Positions 8,001 to 15,570 of a DNA stretch of 64,000 nucleotides are shown here, piece after piece. A program made the position numbers and the translations under genes. The notes beneath the pieces were generated by a model that saw nothing but the letters and a program-made list of their open reading frames with translations, was not told the origin of the DNA and did no database searches. The stretch is taken from NCBI RefSeq assembly GCF_026626335.1, contig NZ_JAPNTZ010000016.1, positions 124,001 to 188,000 on the forward strand. The letters are read 5' to 3'. This DNA comes from Paractinoplanes pyxinae (GTDB lineage: Bacteria; Actinomycetota; Actinomycetes; Mycobacteriales; Micromonosporaceae). Within the stretch, counting starts at the first letter, position 1, and each line of letters opens with the position of its first letter.

Positions 8001-9473
8001 TCAGACGACGATCAGGCTCAGGGCGCCCACCGACTTGGACTTCTTGGCCTCGTACATGGCCATGTCGGCCCGGTTGAGCAGGGCGTCGATGGTGTCCGCG
8101 GGCCGGGCCCGGGCCGCGCCGACGCTGATGCCGATGTGCACCTGCTCGCCGGCCGCGGTGAAAGGACGTCCGGTCAGTTCGGCGATCCGTGCGGCCACCA
8201 CGTCGACCGCCTCGGGGCCCCGGCAGATGAGGACGAACTCGTCGCCGCCGAACCGGCTGACCAGGTCGTCGCCGCGGACGCAAGTGCGCAGACGGTCGGC
8301 CACCGCGACCAGCAGTTCGTCACCGGCGGCATGACCCAGGCGATCGTTGACCGGCTTGAAGCCGTCGAGGTCGCAGAACAGCACCGTCAGATCGTGCGAA
8401 TCCTCGTCGAGGGCGGCCGACAGATGGTCCAGACAGGCGCCCCGATTGGCCAGCCCGGTCAGCCCGTCCCGAGTGGCCAGCCGGTGCAGGGCCTGCTCTG
8501 CGGCCCGGCGCTGAGCGGCCAACCGGGCCACCCGGACCATGACCAACGGCACCAGGGCGGCCGAGGACAGCGCGATGAGCACGCCATCCGTGGGCAGGCC
8601 CAGAATGGCGCGGCCTCCCCCGATCAACGGGGTGAGGACCAGCATGACGCCCAGGAAGGTCAGACGGCCGCGCGTCAGGTCATCCTTCGGTGCGCGGCCG
8701 AGCCGGTTCACCATGGCCACCGACGGATGGACGGCGGCCGCGCCGAGGATGGCGTACGCGGCCAGGAACACGTTGTTGGTCCAGTCGGGGCGTACCCCGT
8801 TGGCGTCGATGGTCAGCGCCGCGGCCACGTTGCCCGCGAGGGCCAGTGCCACACCGGCCGTGAACAGCCGGACCGAGGCGGTGCGCCCGGCCGGAGACAC
8901 CAAGGAGATCCGCAGCATCGCGCCGAGCGTGCCGACGATCACGATGACCGTGACGAAAAGCGACACCTGCCGGCCCACGGAGGCGTCCTGCCGGGTGAGC
9001 GCGGGCAACAGCACTGCGTCCCACAGCACGCCGCCGAGGGCCACTGCTGTGATCATCGAGTCGAGGACGCCGCCGACGTCGCCACGACCCTGACGCCGGA
9101 CGACGGCGATCGAGGCGGCGAGGAGCAGCACGCCGCCGGCTGAATAGAAGAGGTCGGCGACGCTGCCGTCCCCGGTGACCCGGCCACCCGTCGTCGCGAT
9201 GAGAATCCAGACGACGTTGCCGACGTTGTAGAGCCCCAGGGAGGCCAACATCAGCCACCACGGCGCCCGCGCCGCACCGGGTGTCCGGCGCAGGGCCGAC
9301 ACCACGGCCGGAACGGCGACGCCCAGGGTCACCGCCAGGAACGGCCACTGCCGCAGGTCGTAGGGCCACGCCAGGTAGGTCGCCACCAGGCCTCCGGCAA
9401 CGACGGCGTACCAGCGCAACAACATGTGCTCCGCATCGGCGATCACCTGCCGTCCTTGAGGGCTTCGCGGCAT
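8001..9473 (-). CDS. Multi-pass membrane diguanylate cyclase (GGDEF)
   Basis: A 490-residue protein. About eight to ten hydrophobic helices span roughly residues 17-310, followed by a GGDEF domain in the last 170 residues. The active-site loop is FGGDEF, and the product-inhibition I-site RGDD stands five residues before it, so an active, feedback-inhibited enzyme making c-di-GMP from two GTP is expected. The entry to the domain, ATRDGLTGLANR, is canonical. The ATG at 9473 begins MPRSPQ; a second Met at 9425 directly before the first helix is also possible. The upstream extension of the frame lies in the divergent promoter region and is not credible. Confidence 0.85.
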   Translation of the reverse strand: MPRSPQGRQVIADAEHMLLRWYAVVAGGLVATYLAWPYDLRQWPFLAVTLGVAVPAVVSALRRTPGAARAPWWLMLASLGLYNVGNVVWILIATTGGRVTGDGSVADLFYSAGGVLLLAASIAVVRRQGRGDVGGVLDSMITAVALGGVLWDAVLLPALTRQDASVGRQVSLFVTVIVIVGTLGAMLRISLVSPAGRTASVRLFTAGVALALAGNVAAALTIDANGVRPDWTNNVFLAAYAILGAAAVHPSVAMVNRLGRAPKDDLTRGRLTFLGVMLVLTPLIGGGRAILGLPTDGVLIALSSAALVPLVMVRVARLAAQRRAAEQALHRLATRDGLTGLANRGACLDHLSAALDEDSHDLTVLFCDLDGFKPVNDRLGHAAGDELLVAVADRLRTCVRGDDLVSRFGGDEFVLICRGPEAVDVVAARIAELTGRPFTAAGEQVHIGISVGAARARPADTIDALLNRADMAMYEAKKSKSVGALSLIVV

Positions 9474-9621
9474 GTGTGCTGCGAGCGGCCGCGCGCGATC
9501 ACGGGCCGGTCCCGCGTGCTCCAGCGGGCCCGCGGGACAGATGGCGAGGGCAGACGGCGTCCTGCCGGTGCCGACCTGAACAATGGGCGGCGATCTCCGC
9601 GTACCAGGAAAGGTTTTGATC

Positions 9622-10098
9622 ATGGGTTGGAACACCTCGGTGCTCTTCCGTCAGGACGTGACCGCGGACGAGGCGGTGGACGACCTCGCCATCACCGAAT
9701 TCAGTGGTGAACTGGTCGGCGCCGACCAGGCCACGAGCGCTCTGAAGCCCGACGCCCTCTACGCCGCCGAGTCGGGTGGCTGGGCACAGGTCTGGAACCC
9801 GATGATGGATGTGGTCATGAGCTGGGAACCGACCGATCCGGCGACCGCTCTGGTGGTGTTCTTCAGCAGCGTCTCGAGCACCTACGGCTTCACGCTGTTC
9901 ACGAACGGCGAACGCAGCCGGCACTACGTCTACGCCGATGGTGTGGTCATCGAGGACGACGGGACGCCACTGCCGGTCGAGGCCGAGATCGCCCGGCCGT
10001 CCTGGGGCCCGGATGAGGACTTCCTCTGGTCGATCGTCACGGCAGTCACCGGGGTCCGGTACGACGAGAAGCTGCAGTACCGCGTCTACCCGGTATGA
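9622..10098 (+). CDS. Conserved hypothetical actinobacterial protein
   Basis: A soluble 158-residue acidic protein starting MGWNTSVLF, with no signal peptide or membrane segment. The start at 9622 follows GGAAAGG in the leader. It contains ELVGADQATS, GGWAQVWNPMMDVVMSWE and a C-terminal SWGPDEDFLWSIV segment. I recall similar small proteins in actinobacteria but no known function. It is divergent from the diguanylate cyclase across about 150 bases and precedes the reductase gene by 70 bases. Confidence 0.7.
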   Translation: MGWNTSVLFRQDVTADEAVDDLAITEFSGELVGADQATSALKPDALYAAESGGWAQVWNPMMDVVMSWEPTDPATALVVFFSSVSSTYGFTLFTNGERSRHYVYADGVVIEDDGTPLPVEAEIARPSWGPDEDFLWSIVTAVTGVRYDEKLQYRVYPV

Positions 10099-10168
10099 CC
10101 AGCCGACTGAACTTCACTGACGAGGACGGGATTCGGGAGGCTCCTGCCTTTCGGGGTAGTGGGACGGT

Positions 10169-11089
10169 GTGACCAAGACAGTTCTGGTGAGCGGCGCGTC
10201 CGGTTTCATCGGCTCCCATGTGGCGGCCCGCCTGGCCGAGCAGGGCTACCGGGTCCGGGCCATGACCCGGCGCCCGCGCGACTACCGCGGTGCGGGCGAG
10301 CCGGTTGAGGCCGACGTGTCCGACCCCGGCAGCCTGGCCGCGGCCTTCGCCGGCGTCGACGTGGCCTACTACCTCGTGCACTCGCTCGGGTCGGGTGACT
10401 TCGAGCAGCGCGACGCCGGCGCGGCGCGCAACTTCGCCGAAGCGGCGGCCGCGGCCCGCGTCGAGCGGATCATCTACCTCGGCGGTCTCGGGGCGGACGG
10501 CGACGCGCTGTCGCCGCACCTGCGGTCGCGCCGCGAGGTCGAGCAGATCCTGCAGTCCGGGCCGGTGCCGGTGACCGTGCTGCGGGCCGCGGTGGTGATC
10601 GGCCACGGCGGCATCTCGTGGGAGATGACCCGGCAGCTCGCCCACCGGCTGCCGCTGATGGTGACTCCGCGCTGGGTGCGCACCCGGACCCAGCCGATCG
10701 CCCTGGCCGACGCCGTTCGCTATCTGACCGGGGTGCTCGAGCCGGTCGAGGCGCGCGGGCAGACGTACGAAATTGGCGGCCCCGAGGTGCTGCGCTACCT
10801 CGACATGCTGCAGCGCGTCGCCCGGATCGAGGGCCGCCGGCTGCCCAACGTCACCGTCCCGCTGCTGACCCCGCGATTGTCGTCGGCGTGGCTGCGGTTC
10901 GTCACCGACGTCGACTCGGCCACCGCCCGCAACCTGATCGACTCGATGACCAACGAGGTTGTCGTGCACGACAACGCGATCACCCGGGTCGTGCCGGGCG
11001 ATCCGGTCGGCTACGACGACGCCGTACGGCAGGCGCTGGCCGACCGGCAGCGGGCGGCCCACGACGACCGGACGCGGGTGCCGCGGTGA
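10169..11089 (+). CDS. NAD(P)-binding atypical SDR (YbjT/NmrA-like)
   Basis: A 306-residue Rossmann-fold protein starting at GTG. The glycine motif VSGASGFIGSHVA at the N-terminus fits extended/atypical SDRs, followed by VEADVSD, AYYLVHSLG and YLGGLGADGD. The catalytic Tyr-x-x-x-Lys is not evident, as in NmrA/YbjT-like members that sense or reduce quinone-like compounds. Its stop codon overlaps the GTG of the next gene by four bases (GTGA), so the two products are translationally coupled. Confidence 0.85.
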   Translation: MTKTVLVSGASGFIGSHVAARLAEQGYRVRAMTRRPRDYRGAGEPVEADVSDPGSLAAAFAGVDVAYYLVHSLGSGDFEQRDAGAARNFAEAAAAARVERIIYLGGLGADGDALSPHLRSRREVEQILQSGPVPVTVLRAAVVIGHGGISWEMTRQLAHRLPLMVTPRWVRTRTQPIALADAVRYLTGVLEPVEARGQTYEIGGPEVLRYLDMLQRVARIEGRRLPNVTVPLLTPRLSSAWLRFVTDVDSATARNLIDSMTNEVVVHDNAITRVVPGDPVGYDDAVRQALADRQRAAHDDRTRVPR

Positions 11090-11802
11090 CCTCGGCCTGG
11101 CTCGAACGCGCCCGGCGGGCCGTGGCCCCGTCGCTGATCGACCGGGTCGAGCGCGACCACCAGCAGCCCGACCGCGATTTCCGCAAGCGCCGCGTCGTCG
11201 TCGCCGTCACGCTGGTGGCCGGGGCCGTCCTGCTCGGATTCTCGCTGGCCGTCCGCCCCGGCGACAATCTGTTCTACCTGATGACCGTGCTGGTCGCGCT
11301 CACCTGGATCGGCGGGGCGCTGCTGTCCGGGCCGCTGCACCTGGGACACATCCCGTTCCGTGACCGGCTGCGCCGCCCGGTCGCCACCCCGATCGTGACC
11401 GGGCTCGTGCTCGGCGGCGTCTTCGTGGCCGGCGCGCTTGTCGTACGCGAACTGGAGCCGCTGCGCGACCTGGTCAACACCGTCCTGGCCCACGCCCGGT
11501 ACGGCGCGGTCGTGCCGATCGTGGCGGTGACCCTGCTCAACGGCGTGGCCGAGGAGGTGTTCTTCCGCGGCGCCCTGTTCGCGGCGATCGGCCGGCGCCA
11601 CGCCGTCCTCATCTCCACGGTGGTCTACGCGGCGGCGACCGTCGCCACCGGCAACCTGATGCTCGTCTTCGCCGCTTTCCTGCTCGGGCTGGTCCTGGGA
11701 CTGCAGCGGCGGGCGTCGGGCGGCGTCCTCGCCCCGATCCTGACCCACATCACCTGGTCGACCACGATGGTGTTCGTGCTGCCCGCGCTCATCGGCCGAT
11801 GA
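11086..11802 (+). CDS. CPBP-family intramembrane metalloprotease
   Basis: A 238-residue membrane protein with about six to seven helices. The diagnostic GVAEEVFFRGALF motif (EExxxR) lies near residue 155 and HITWS near the C-terminus supplies the likely metal-binding His, both hallmarks of the CPBP (Abi/CAAX protease) family. It starts at GTG 11086, overlapping the stop of the reductase gene. Substrate unknown; family members process prenylated peptides or bacteriocin-like peptides, or control other membrane proteins. Confidence 0.85.
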   Translation: MTSAWLERARRAVAPSLIDRVERDHQQPDRDFRKRRVVVAVTLVAGAVLLGFSLAVRPGDNLFYLMTVLVALTWIGGALLSGPLHLGHIPFRDRLRRPVATPIVTGLVLGGVFVAGALVVRELEPLRDLVNTVLAHARYGAVVPIVAVTLLNGVAEEVFFRGALFAAIGRRHAVLISTVVYAAATVATGNLMLVFAAFLLGLVLGLQRRASGGVLAPILTHITWSTTMVFVLPALIGR

Positions 11803-11978
11803 TTCGTCCGGCAGGAGCAGCCACCGCTCCAGCCGCCAGATCGTTGCGGCGTTGGCCGTGGCCTCGCCTACGTGACCCGAGGTGAGCAGGCGCCCGCCCG
11901 GTATCCGAGGAAGAGGACCACGACCAGCAGCAGTTCACGGATTCCGTTTCGCGGTCCGCCGGGGCGTTCCCGGCCCAC
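11803..11978 (-). pseudogene. 5' fragment of a PAP2-type phosphatase gene, frameshifted
   Basis: On the minus strand from a GTG at 11978 the reading is RNGIRELLLVVVLFLGYRAG and then, after a one-base frame slip near 11898, RLLTSGHVGEATANAATIWR followed by LERWLLLPDES. This matches, from memory, the N-terminus of actinobacterial PAP2-superfamily membrane phosphatases. The frame then runs into the antisense of the CPBP gene end, so the catalytic remainder is gone. Confidence 0.55.
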
Positions 11979-11992
11979 GTTGTCGCTCGGGC

Positions 11993-12769
11993 TCAGACCG
12001 TGGCGTACGGCGCGGGCCGCGCCGTCGTCTCGTCGGCGGGCGCCCCGGCCGCAGCGCGGCGGGAGCGATGGTGTCCGAGAAGGCTCAGCATCGCGCCCAA
12101 GGCGAGCCAGGCGACCAGGACGATGATCGGCTGGGCCTCGCCGTGACCACCGAAGTAGGCCGTGGATCGCAGCAGATGCCCGCCGGCGCCGGGCGGCAGC
12201 AATTGGCCGAGCGGGCCGGACCAGCCCGGCAGCAACTCGGGCGCGGTGGAGATACCCGACAGCGGGTTGCCCACGAGCATCATGATGACCGAGCCGATGC
12301 CGAAGCCCGCGTACCCGAGCAGCGATTCCAGCCCCATGATGGTCATGGACGAGGCAGCCACGGTCAGGGCGATGGCGCCGGCGTTGGCGAGGTAGGCGCC
12401 GTCCAGCGAGCCGAGCCAGAACTGCAGGATCGCGGCCATGGCCAGGCCGCCGGTGACGGCGAAAGCGAACGCGCCGGCGGTCCGGCGGACCCGGCCGCGG
12501 ACCAGGTTGATGAGCAGCACCGCGGCCAGCATGCCGCCCAGGATCAGCGGGAACGCCGCGGCGGTGAGGCCGGCGCCGCGCCGGTCCTCGACGGGCAACG
12601 CGACGACGTCACGGACGGCGACGGCCGGAGCGGCGCCCTGCGTCTGCGCCTGGCTGAGCGAAGTGGCCACGCCCTGCAGGGTCTGCGCGATCGTGGCGCT
12701 GCCCGCGGAGGCGGTGAGTACCTGAGGCGCGCCTGCGCTGAGGTCGATCGCCCCGTAGACGTCGCGGTC
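11993..12769 (-). pseudogene. Headless YhgE/DUF3533-like membrane permease
   Basis: Homologous sequence begins abruptly near 12769 with DRDVYGAIDLS, a segment that in this family lies in the middle of the extracytoplasmic part, and continues to the stop at 11993. It has about five membrane helices and the typical LPPGAGGHLLRSTAYFGGHG segment. The first membrane helix and start region are missing; the frame further upstream is only antisense of the TetR gene. Related proteins are drug- or toxin-exporting membrane proteins that normally stand divergent to a TetR gene, as here. It can hardly be functional without its first helix. Confidence 0.65.
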
Positions 12770-12818
12770 GCTGCCCCGCGTCTCCGAGCAGTACCGGGCC
12801 GACCGCCGAGCCGAGATC

Positions 12819-13382
12819 ATGGCGGCGGCGGCCCGGCTCTTCGCCACGAACGGATTCCACTCCACCTCGATGGCCGACATCATCAGCGAGTCGGGGCTCT
12901 CCGCGGGGGCGGTGTACCGCTACTTCCGCAGCAAGGACGACTTGATCTCGGCCGTCGCGGGGACGGCTCTGACATCAGCCGACGAGGCTTTCGGCGCCTT
13001 GCTCGCCGACGGCGCCACGCCCTCACCCGAGCAGGCCATGGCGGCGATGTTGCACGTCATCGGTGACCAGATGGCCAACCACCCGGCTCTGGGGGTCGAC
13101 GTGACCCGGGTCGGCGTGCAGGTGTGGGCAGAAGCCCTCCGCAGCCCCCAACTGGCCGCTCGGGCCGATGACGTCTACCGCCGGCTGCGGGACTACTTCG
13201 CCGAGGTTGCCCGCCGGTGGCAGGCCACCGGTCAACTCGACGCCCGCGCCGTGCCGGAACAGGTCGGCGCGGCCATGCTCGGCGTGATGCAGGGTTTCAT
13301 CGTGCAGCGCCTGCTGATCAACGGCACGGATACCGATGACTACCTCGCCGGCGTCAAGGCGCTACTGGCCGCAAGGCCCTGA
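12819..13382 (+). CDS. TetR/AcrR-family regulator with damaged start
   Basis: DNA-binding repressor: helix-turn-helix (MADIISESGLSAGAVYRYFR) and an all-helical ligand domain, 187 residues from ATG 12819. The frame is open upstream to 12759 and reads PRVSEQYRADRRAEI immediately before this ATG, the usual start of helix 1. A CTG at 12771 stands where relatives would have ATG. The true start is therefore either that CTG or the internal ATG, which would clip helix 1. It presumably controlled the headless permease on the other strand. A bidirectional hairpin follows. Confidence 0.75.
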   Translation: MAAAARLFATNGFHSTSMADIISESGLSAGAVYRYFRSKDDLISAVAGTALTSADEAFGALLADGATPSPEQAMAAMLHVIGDQMANHPALGVDVTRVGVQVWAEALRSPQLAARADDVYRRLRDYFAEVARRWQATGQLDARAVPEQVGAAMLGVMQGFIVQRLLINGTDTDDYLAGVKALLAARP

Positions 13383-13400
13383 GCCCGGCTCGGGGCGCGG

Positions 13401-13422
13401 CCGCCCGACACAGTACGGGCGG
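13401..13422. terminator. Bidirectional hairpin between convergent genes
   Basis: CCGCCCG (13401-13407) pairs with CGGGCGG (13416-13422) around an 8-base loop, between the convergent tetR and amidohydrolase genes. Confidence 0.55.
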
Positions 13423-13450
13423 GCGGGGCCGGTCGACGCCGAAGCCACCG

Positions 13451-14563
13451 TCACGCCCGGACGCGGGCGCCACCGATCCAGACGCCCCGGATGGCCCGGG
13501 TGGCGGTGATGTCCCGGGTCGGATCGCCGTCGACAAGCACGAGATCGGCCCGGCGGCCGGCGGCGATGACACCCCGGTCGTGCAGACCGAAGGTCTCGGC
13601 CGGCTGTACGGTCGCCGCGCGCAGCGCCTCGGTCGCGGTCAACCCGGCCGAGACGAGTCGTTCCAGCTCATCGTGCAGCGAGATGCCGTACGGGACGCGG
13701 CACGGCGCCCCTGGCTCGTCGTTGGCGTCGGTGCCGGCCAGAACGACCTGGCCGGCGCGGCGGAATGCGGCCACGGTGGCCACCGCGTGCCGGTAGTCCA
13801 TCCGCAATGCGGGCACCAGCAGTGACAGCGCACGGACGGGCAGCCGCCGGCCGATCGATCGCGCCACGCCGTCCATCATGCCGAGGGTCGGGATCAGGCT
13901 GACCGTCCCGGTGATCTCGTCGTCGCCGAGACCCTTGGTCAGGGCGGTGTGGGTGACCACGTCGACGCCCGCGGCGACGGCGGTGCGCAGGGTGGCCGGA
14001 CTGACCACGTGCGCGACGGTGAGCAGGCCGGCCGCACGGGCGGCCACCGCGATCGCCGCGATGGTCGCCGGCTCGAGGGGTTTCGTACCGGGAAACCGGG
14101 GGTCCTCGATGATGATTTTGATGTAGTCGGCACTCTCGGCGACCCGGTCGGCGACGAAGCGGGCAGCGTCGTCCGGGCCGGACACCGCCGAAGAGGCCGG
14201 GTGGCCCATCTTCGTGACGAACATCGAGCCCGGCCCGCTGGCCGGCCGTCCCGCCGACCGGAGGGTGGGCAACCCGGGCTGATCCTTGAGCGCCATGGTG
14301 GCGTCGTAGTGGGGCGCGCCCATGTCCAGCACCGTGGTGACGCCCCACTCGACCATCGCGTCCAGGTGCGCGCGCCGGCTGACGTGGGCATGCGTGTCGA
14401 TCAGGCCGGGAAGAAGGACCCCGCCGCCCCCCTCGACGATGTCCGCGTCGTCGGGAAGGGGGCCGTCGGCTATCCGGCCGTCCCGCACGACGACGCTGGT
14501 CGCCGGGCCGGTCGTGTCACCGTCGAGGACGCGGACGTCGCGGAGGACGACGGGGTGGCTCAT
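13451..14563 (-). CDS. Amidohydrolase (imidazolonepropionase/prolidase-like)
   Basis: A 370-residue metal-dependent hydrolase of the amidohydrolase superfamily. After a small N-terminal beta-sandwich it shows PGLIDTHAHVS (HxH), later TVAHVVS and DVVTHTAL (metal His residues), and VLAGTDAND (catalytic Asp), then GVIAAGRRADLVLVDGDP near the end. The ATG at 14563 overlaps the stop of the HIT gene (ATGA). It is the last gene of a three-gene unit under the shared 14-base operator at 15550. The substrate is unknown; hydrolysis of an amide, lactam or cyclic intermediate fits the catabolic context. Confidence 0.88.
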   Translation of the reverse strand: MSHPVVLRDVRVLDGDTTGPATSVVVRDGRIADGPLPDDADIVEGGGGVLLPGLIDTHAHVSRRAHLDAMVEWGVTTVLDMGAPHYDATMALKDQPGLPTLRSAGRPASGPGSMFVTKMGHPASSAVSGPDDAARFVADRVAESADYIKIIIEDPRFPGTKPLEPATIAAIAVAARAAGLLTVAHVVSPATLRTAVAAGVDVVTHTALTKGLGDDEITGTVSLIPTLGMMDGVARSIGRRLPVRALSLLVPALRMDYRHAVATVAAFRRAGQVVLAGTDANDEPGAPCRVPYGISLHDELERLVSAGLTATEALRAATVQPAETFGLHDRGVIAAGRRADLVLVDGDPTRDITATRAIRGVWIGGARVRA

Positions 14564-15000
14564 GCGACGGCCCGGGAGCGCTGCTCGTACGCCGCCCGGA
14601 CCTCGGGCAGAAGCGCCGCCGCGGCGGCGTAGTCCCGGTGGCCCTCGCGCAGCGCGAGGATGTTGCCGCCGCGCAGCTCGGCCGGGACGTCGGCGCCACG
14701 GGCAGCGATCAGCGCGTGGAAGTGCGGATAGTTCTCGCCGAAGACCATGAGGTAGGTGGCCGGGGCGGCGGTGACCTCGGTGACCGCCGCGACGAGGTCC
14801 TGGGCGCGCTGCCCGAACGAGGCCAGCTCGGCCGGGGCGAGCCCGGTGATCCGTTCGGCGTGCCGCCGGGCGCGCAGGATGAACCAGCCGGGCACGTCGT
14901 AGCCGGCGACGATCTGGGCCGCCCAATGCTCGTCACGGAACACGGTGGCGTCACCGTCGCCGTGCTCGAGGTCGCACATGAGGCAGTCGGTGCCGGTCAA
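14560..15000 (-). CDS. HIT-family protein with TTG start
   Basis: A 146-residue histidine-triad protein. The TTG at 15000 overlaps the stop of the preceding gene (TTGA) and includes the family's N-terminal CxxC pair (DCLMCDLEHG); the internal ATG at 14979 would remove the first Cys. The triad region reads NYPHFHALIAARG: the first two His are present, including the position of the nucleophile, but the third is Leu. HIT proteins hydrolyse or transfer nucleotides. With the altered triad it may be a binding or divergent member. It is the middle gene of the operator-controlled unit. Confidence 0.8.
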   Translation of the reverse strand: MTGTDCLMCDLEHGDGDATVFRDEHWAAQIVAGYDVPGWFILRARRHAERITGLAPAELASFGQRAQDLVAAVTEVTAAPATYLMVFGENYPHFHALIAARGADVPAELRGGNILALREGHRDYAAAAALLPEVRAAYEQRSRAVA

Positions 15001-15482
15001 GAGAAGATCTCGACGTGCGCGCCGGCCGGGACGTCGTCGTTGACACGGTCCTTGTCGTCGGCCCGCCGCCAGATCTCGTAGCCGTTCTCCCGGCAGATCT
15101 TGCCGTCGCGGCACTGGAACGCGTGCAGCAGACGGATGCTGACCCGGGTGCCGACCGGGTACGGGCAGTTGCGGAAGCCGTCGTCGGTGATCGTCCACTC
15201 GAAGATGCTGTCGTCGAAGACCCACTCCTCGGTGGCGAACCGGTACAGGTTGGTGATCTTGTGGATCGTCATCGAGCCGAAGATGCGCAGGTACTCCTGC
15301 TTGACGTCCTCCCGGTCACGCAGCACGAGGCCGCGGGCCGGCACCTCCCAGACGATGTCGTCCGTGTACCCGGCGATCGCCAGGTCGATGGTCTCGGGGG
15401 TCTCGTTGTGGAAATGGGACTCGACGGCGGCGAGGTTGCGGGCGATGAGCTCGTCGCGGGTGAGTTCGCTCGAAGAGGTCAT
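14997..15482 (-). CDS. SnoaL-like NTF2-fold protein, first gene of the GntR-controlled unit
   Basis: A 161-residue cone-fold protein starting MTSSSELTRDELIARNLAAVE. It has AGYTDDIVWEVPARG, IFGSMTIHKITNLYRF and FQCRDGKICRENGYEIW, the usual strand pattern of SnoaL-like isomerases/hydrolases, where a His/Asp pair in the pocket does acid-base chemistry. It begins the unit SnoaL-HIT-amidohydrolase, with 4-base overlaps at both following junctions. The 14-base operator lies 68-81 bases upstream of its ATG. A specific substrate cannot be assigned. Confidence 0.8.
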   Translation of the reverse strand: MTSSSELTRDELIARNLAAVESHFHNETPETIDLAIAGYTDDIVWEVPARGLVLRDREDVKQEYLRIFGSMTIHKITNLYRFATEEWVFDDSIFEWTITDDGFRNCPYPVGTRVSIRLLHAFQCRDGKICRENGYEIWRRADDKDRVNDDVPAGAHVEIFS

Positions 15483-15549
15483 GAGGTGCTGCTCCGATCT
15501 GACGGCGCGGTGGCCACACCAAGAGGAGAAGTGCGAGGAACTTAGCAGA

Positions 15550-15563
15550 TATATGTGATAACA
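15550..15563 (-). promoter_or_regulatory. GntR-regulon operator, copy 1 (SnoaL-HIT-amidohydrolase unit)
   Basis: Read on the minus strand this is TGTTATCACATATA, identical to the copies at 17868 and 18684. It holds the small palindrome TAT-CAC-ATA. It sits just upstream of the SnoaL-like gene, after the end of the AceE-like gene. Confidence 0.8.
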
Positions 15564-15570
15564 ACAATGA

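Noticed and set aside
12819..12883. The permease frame continuing upstream to an ATG at 12883
   Set aside because: That stretch is antisense of the TetR helix-turn-helix and does not resemble a permease N-terminus.
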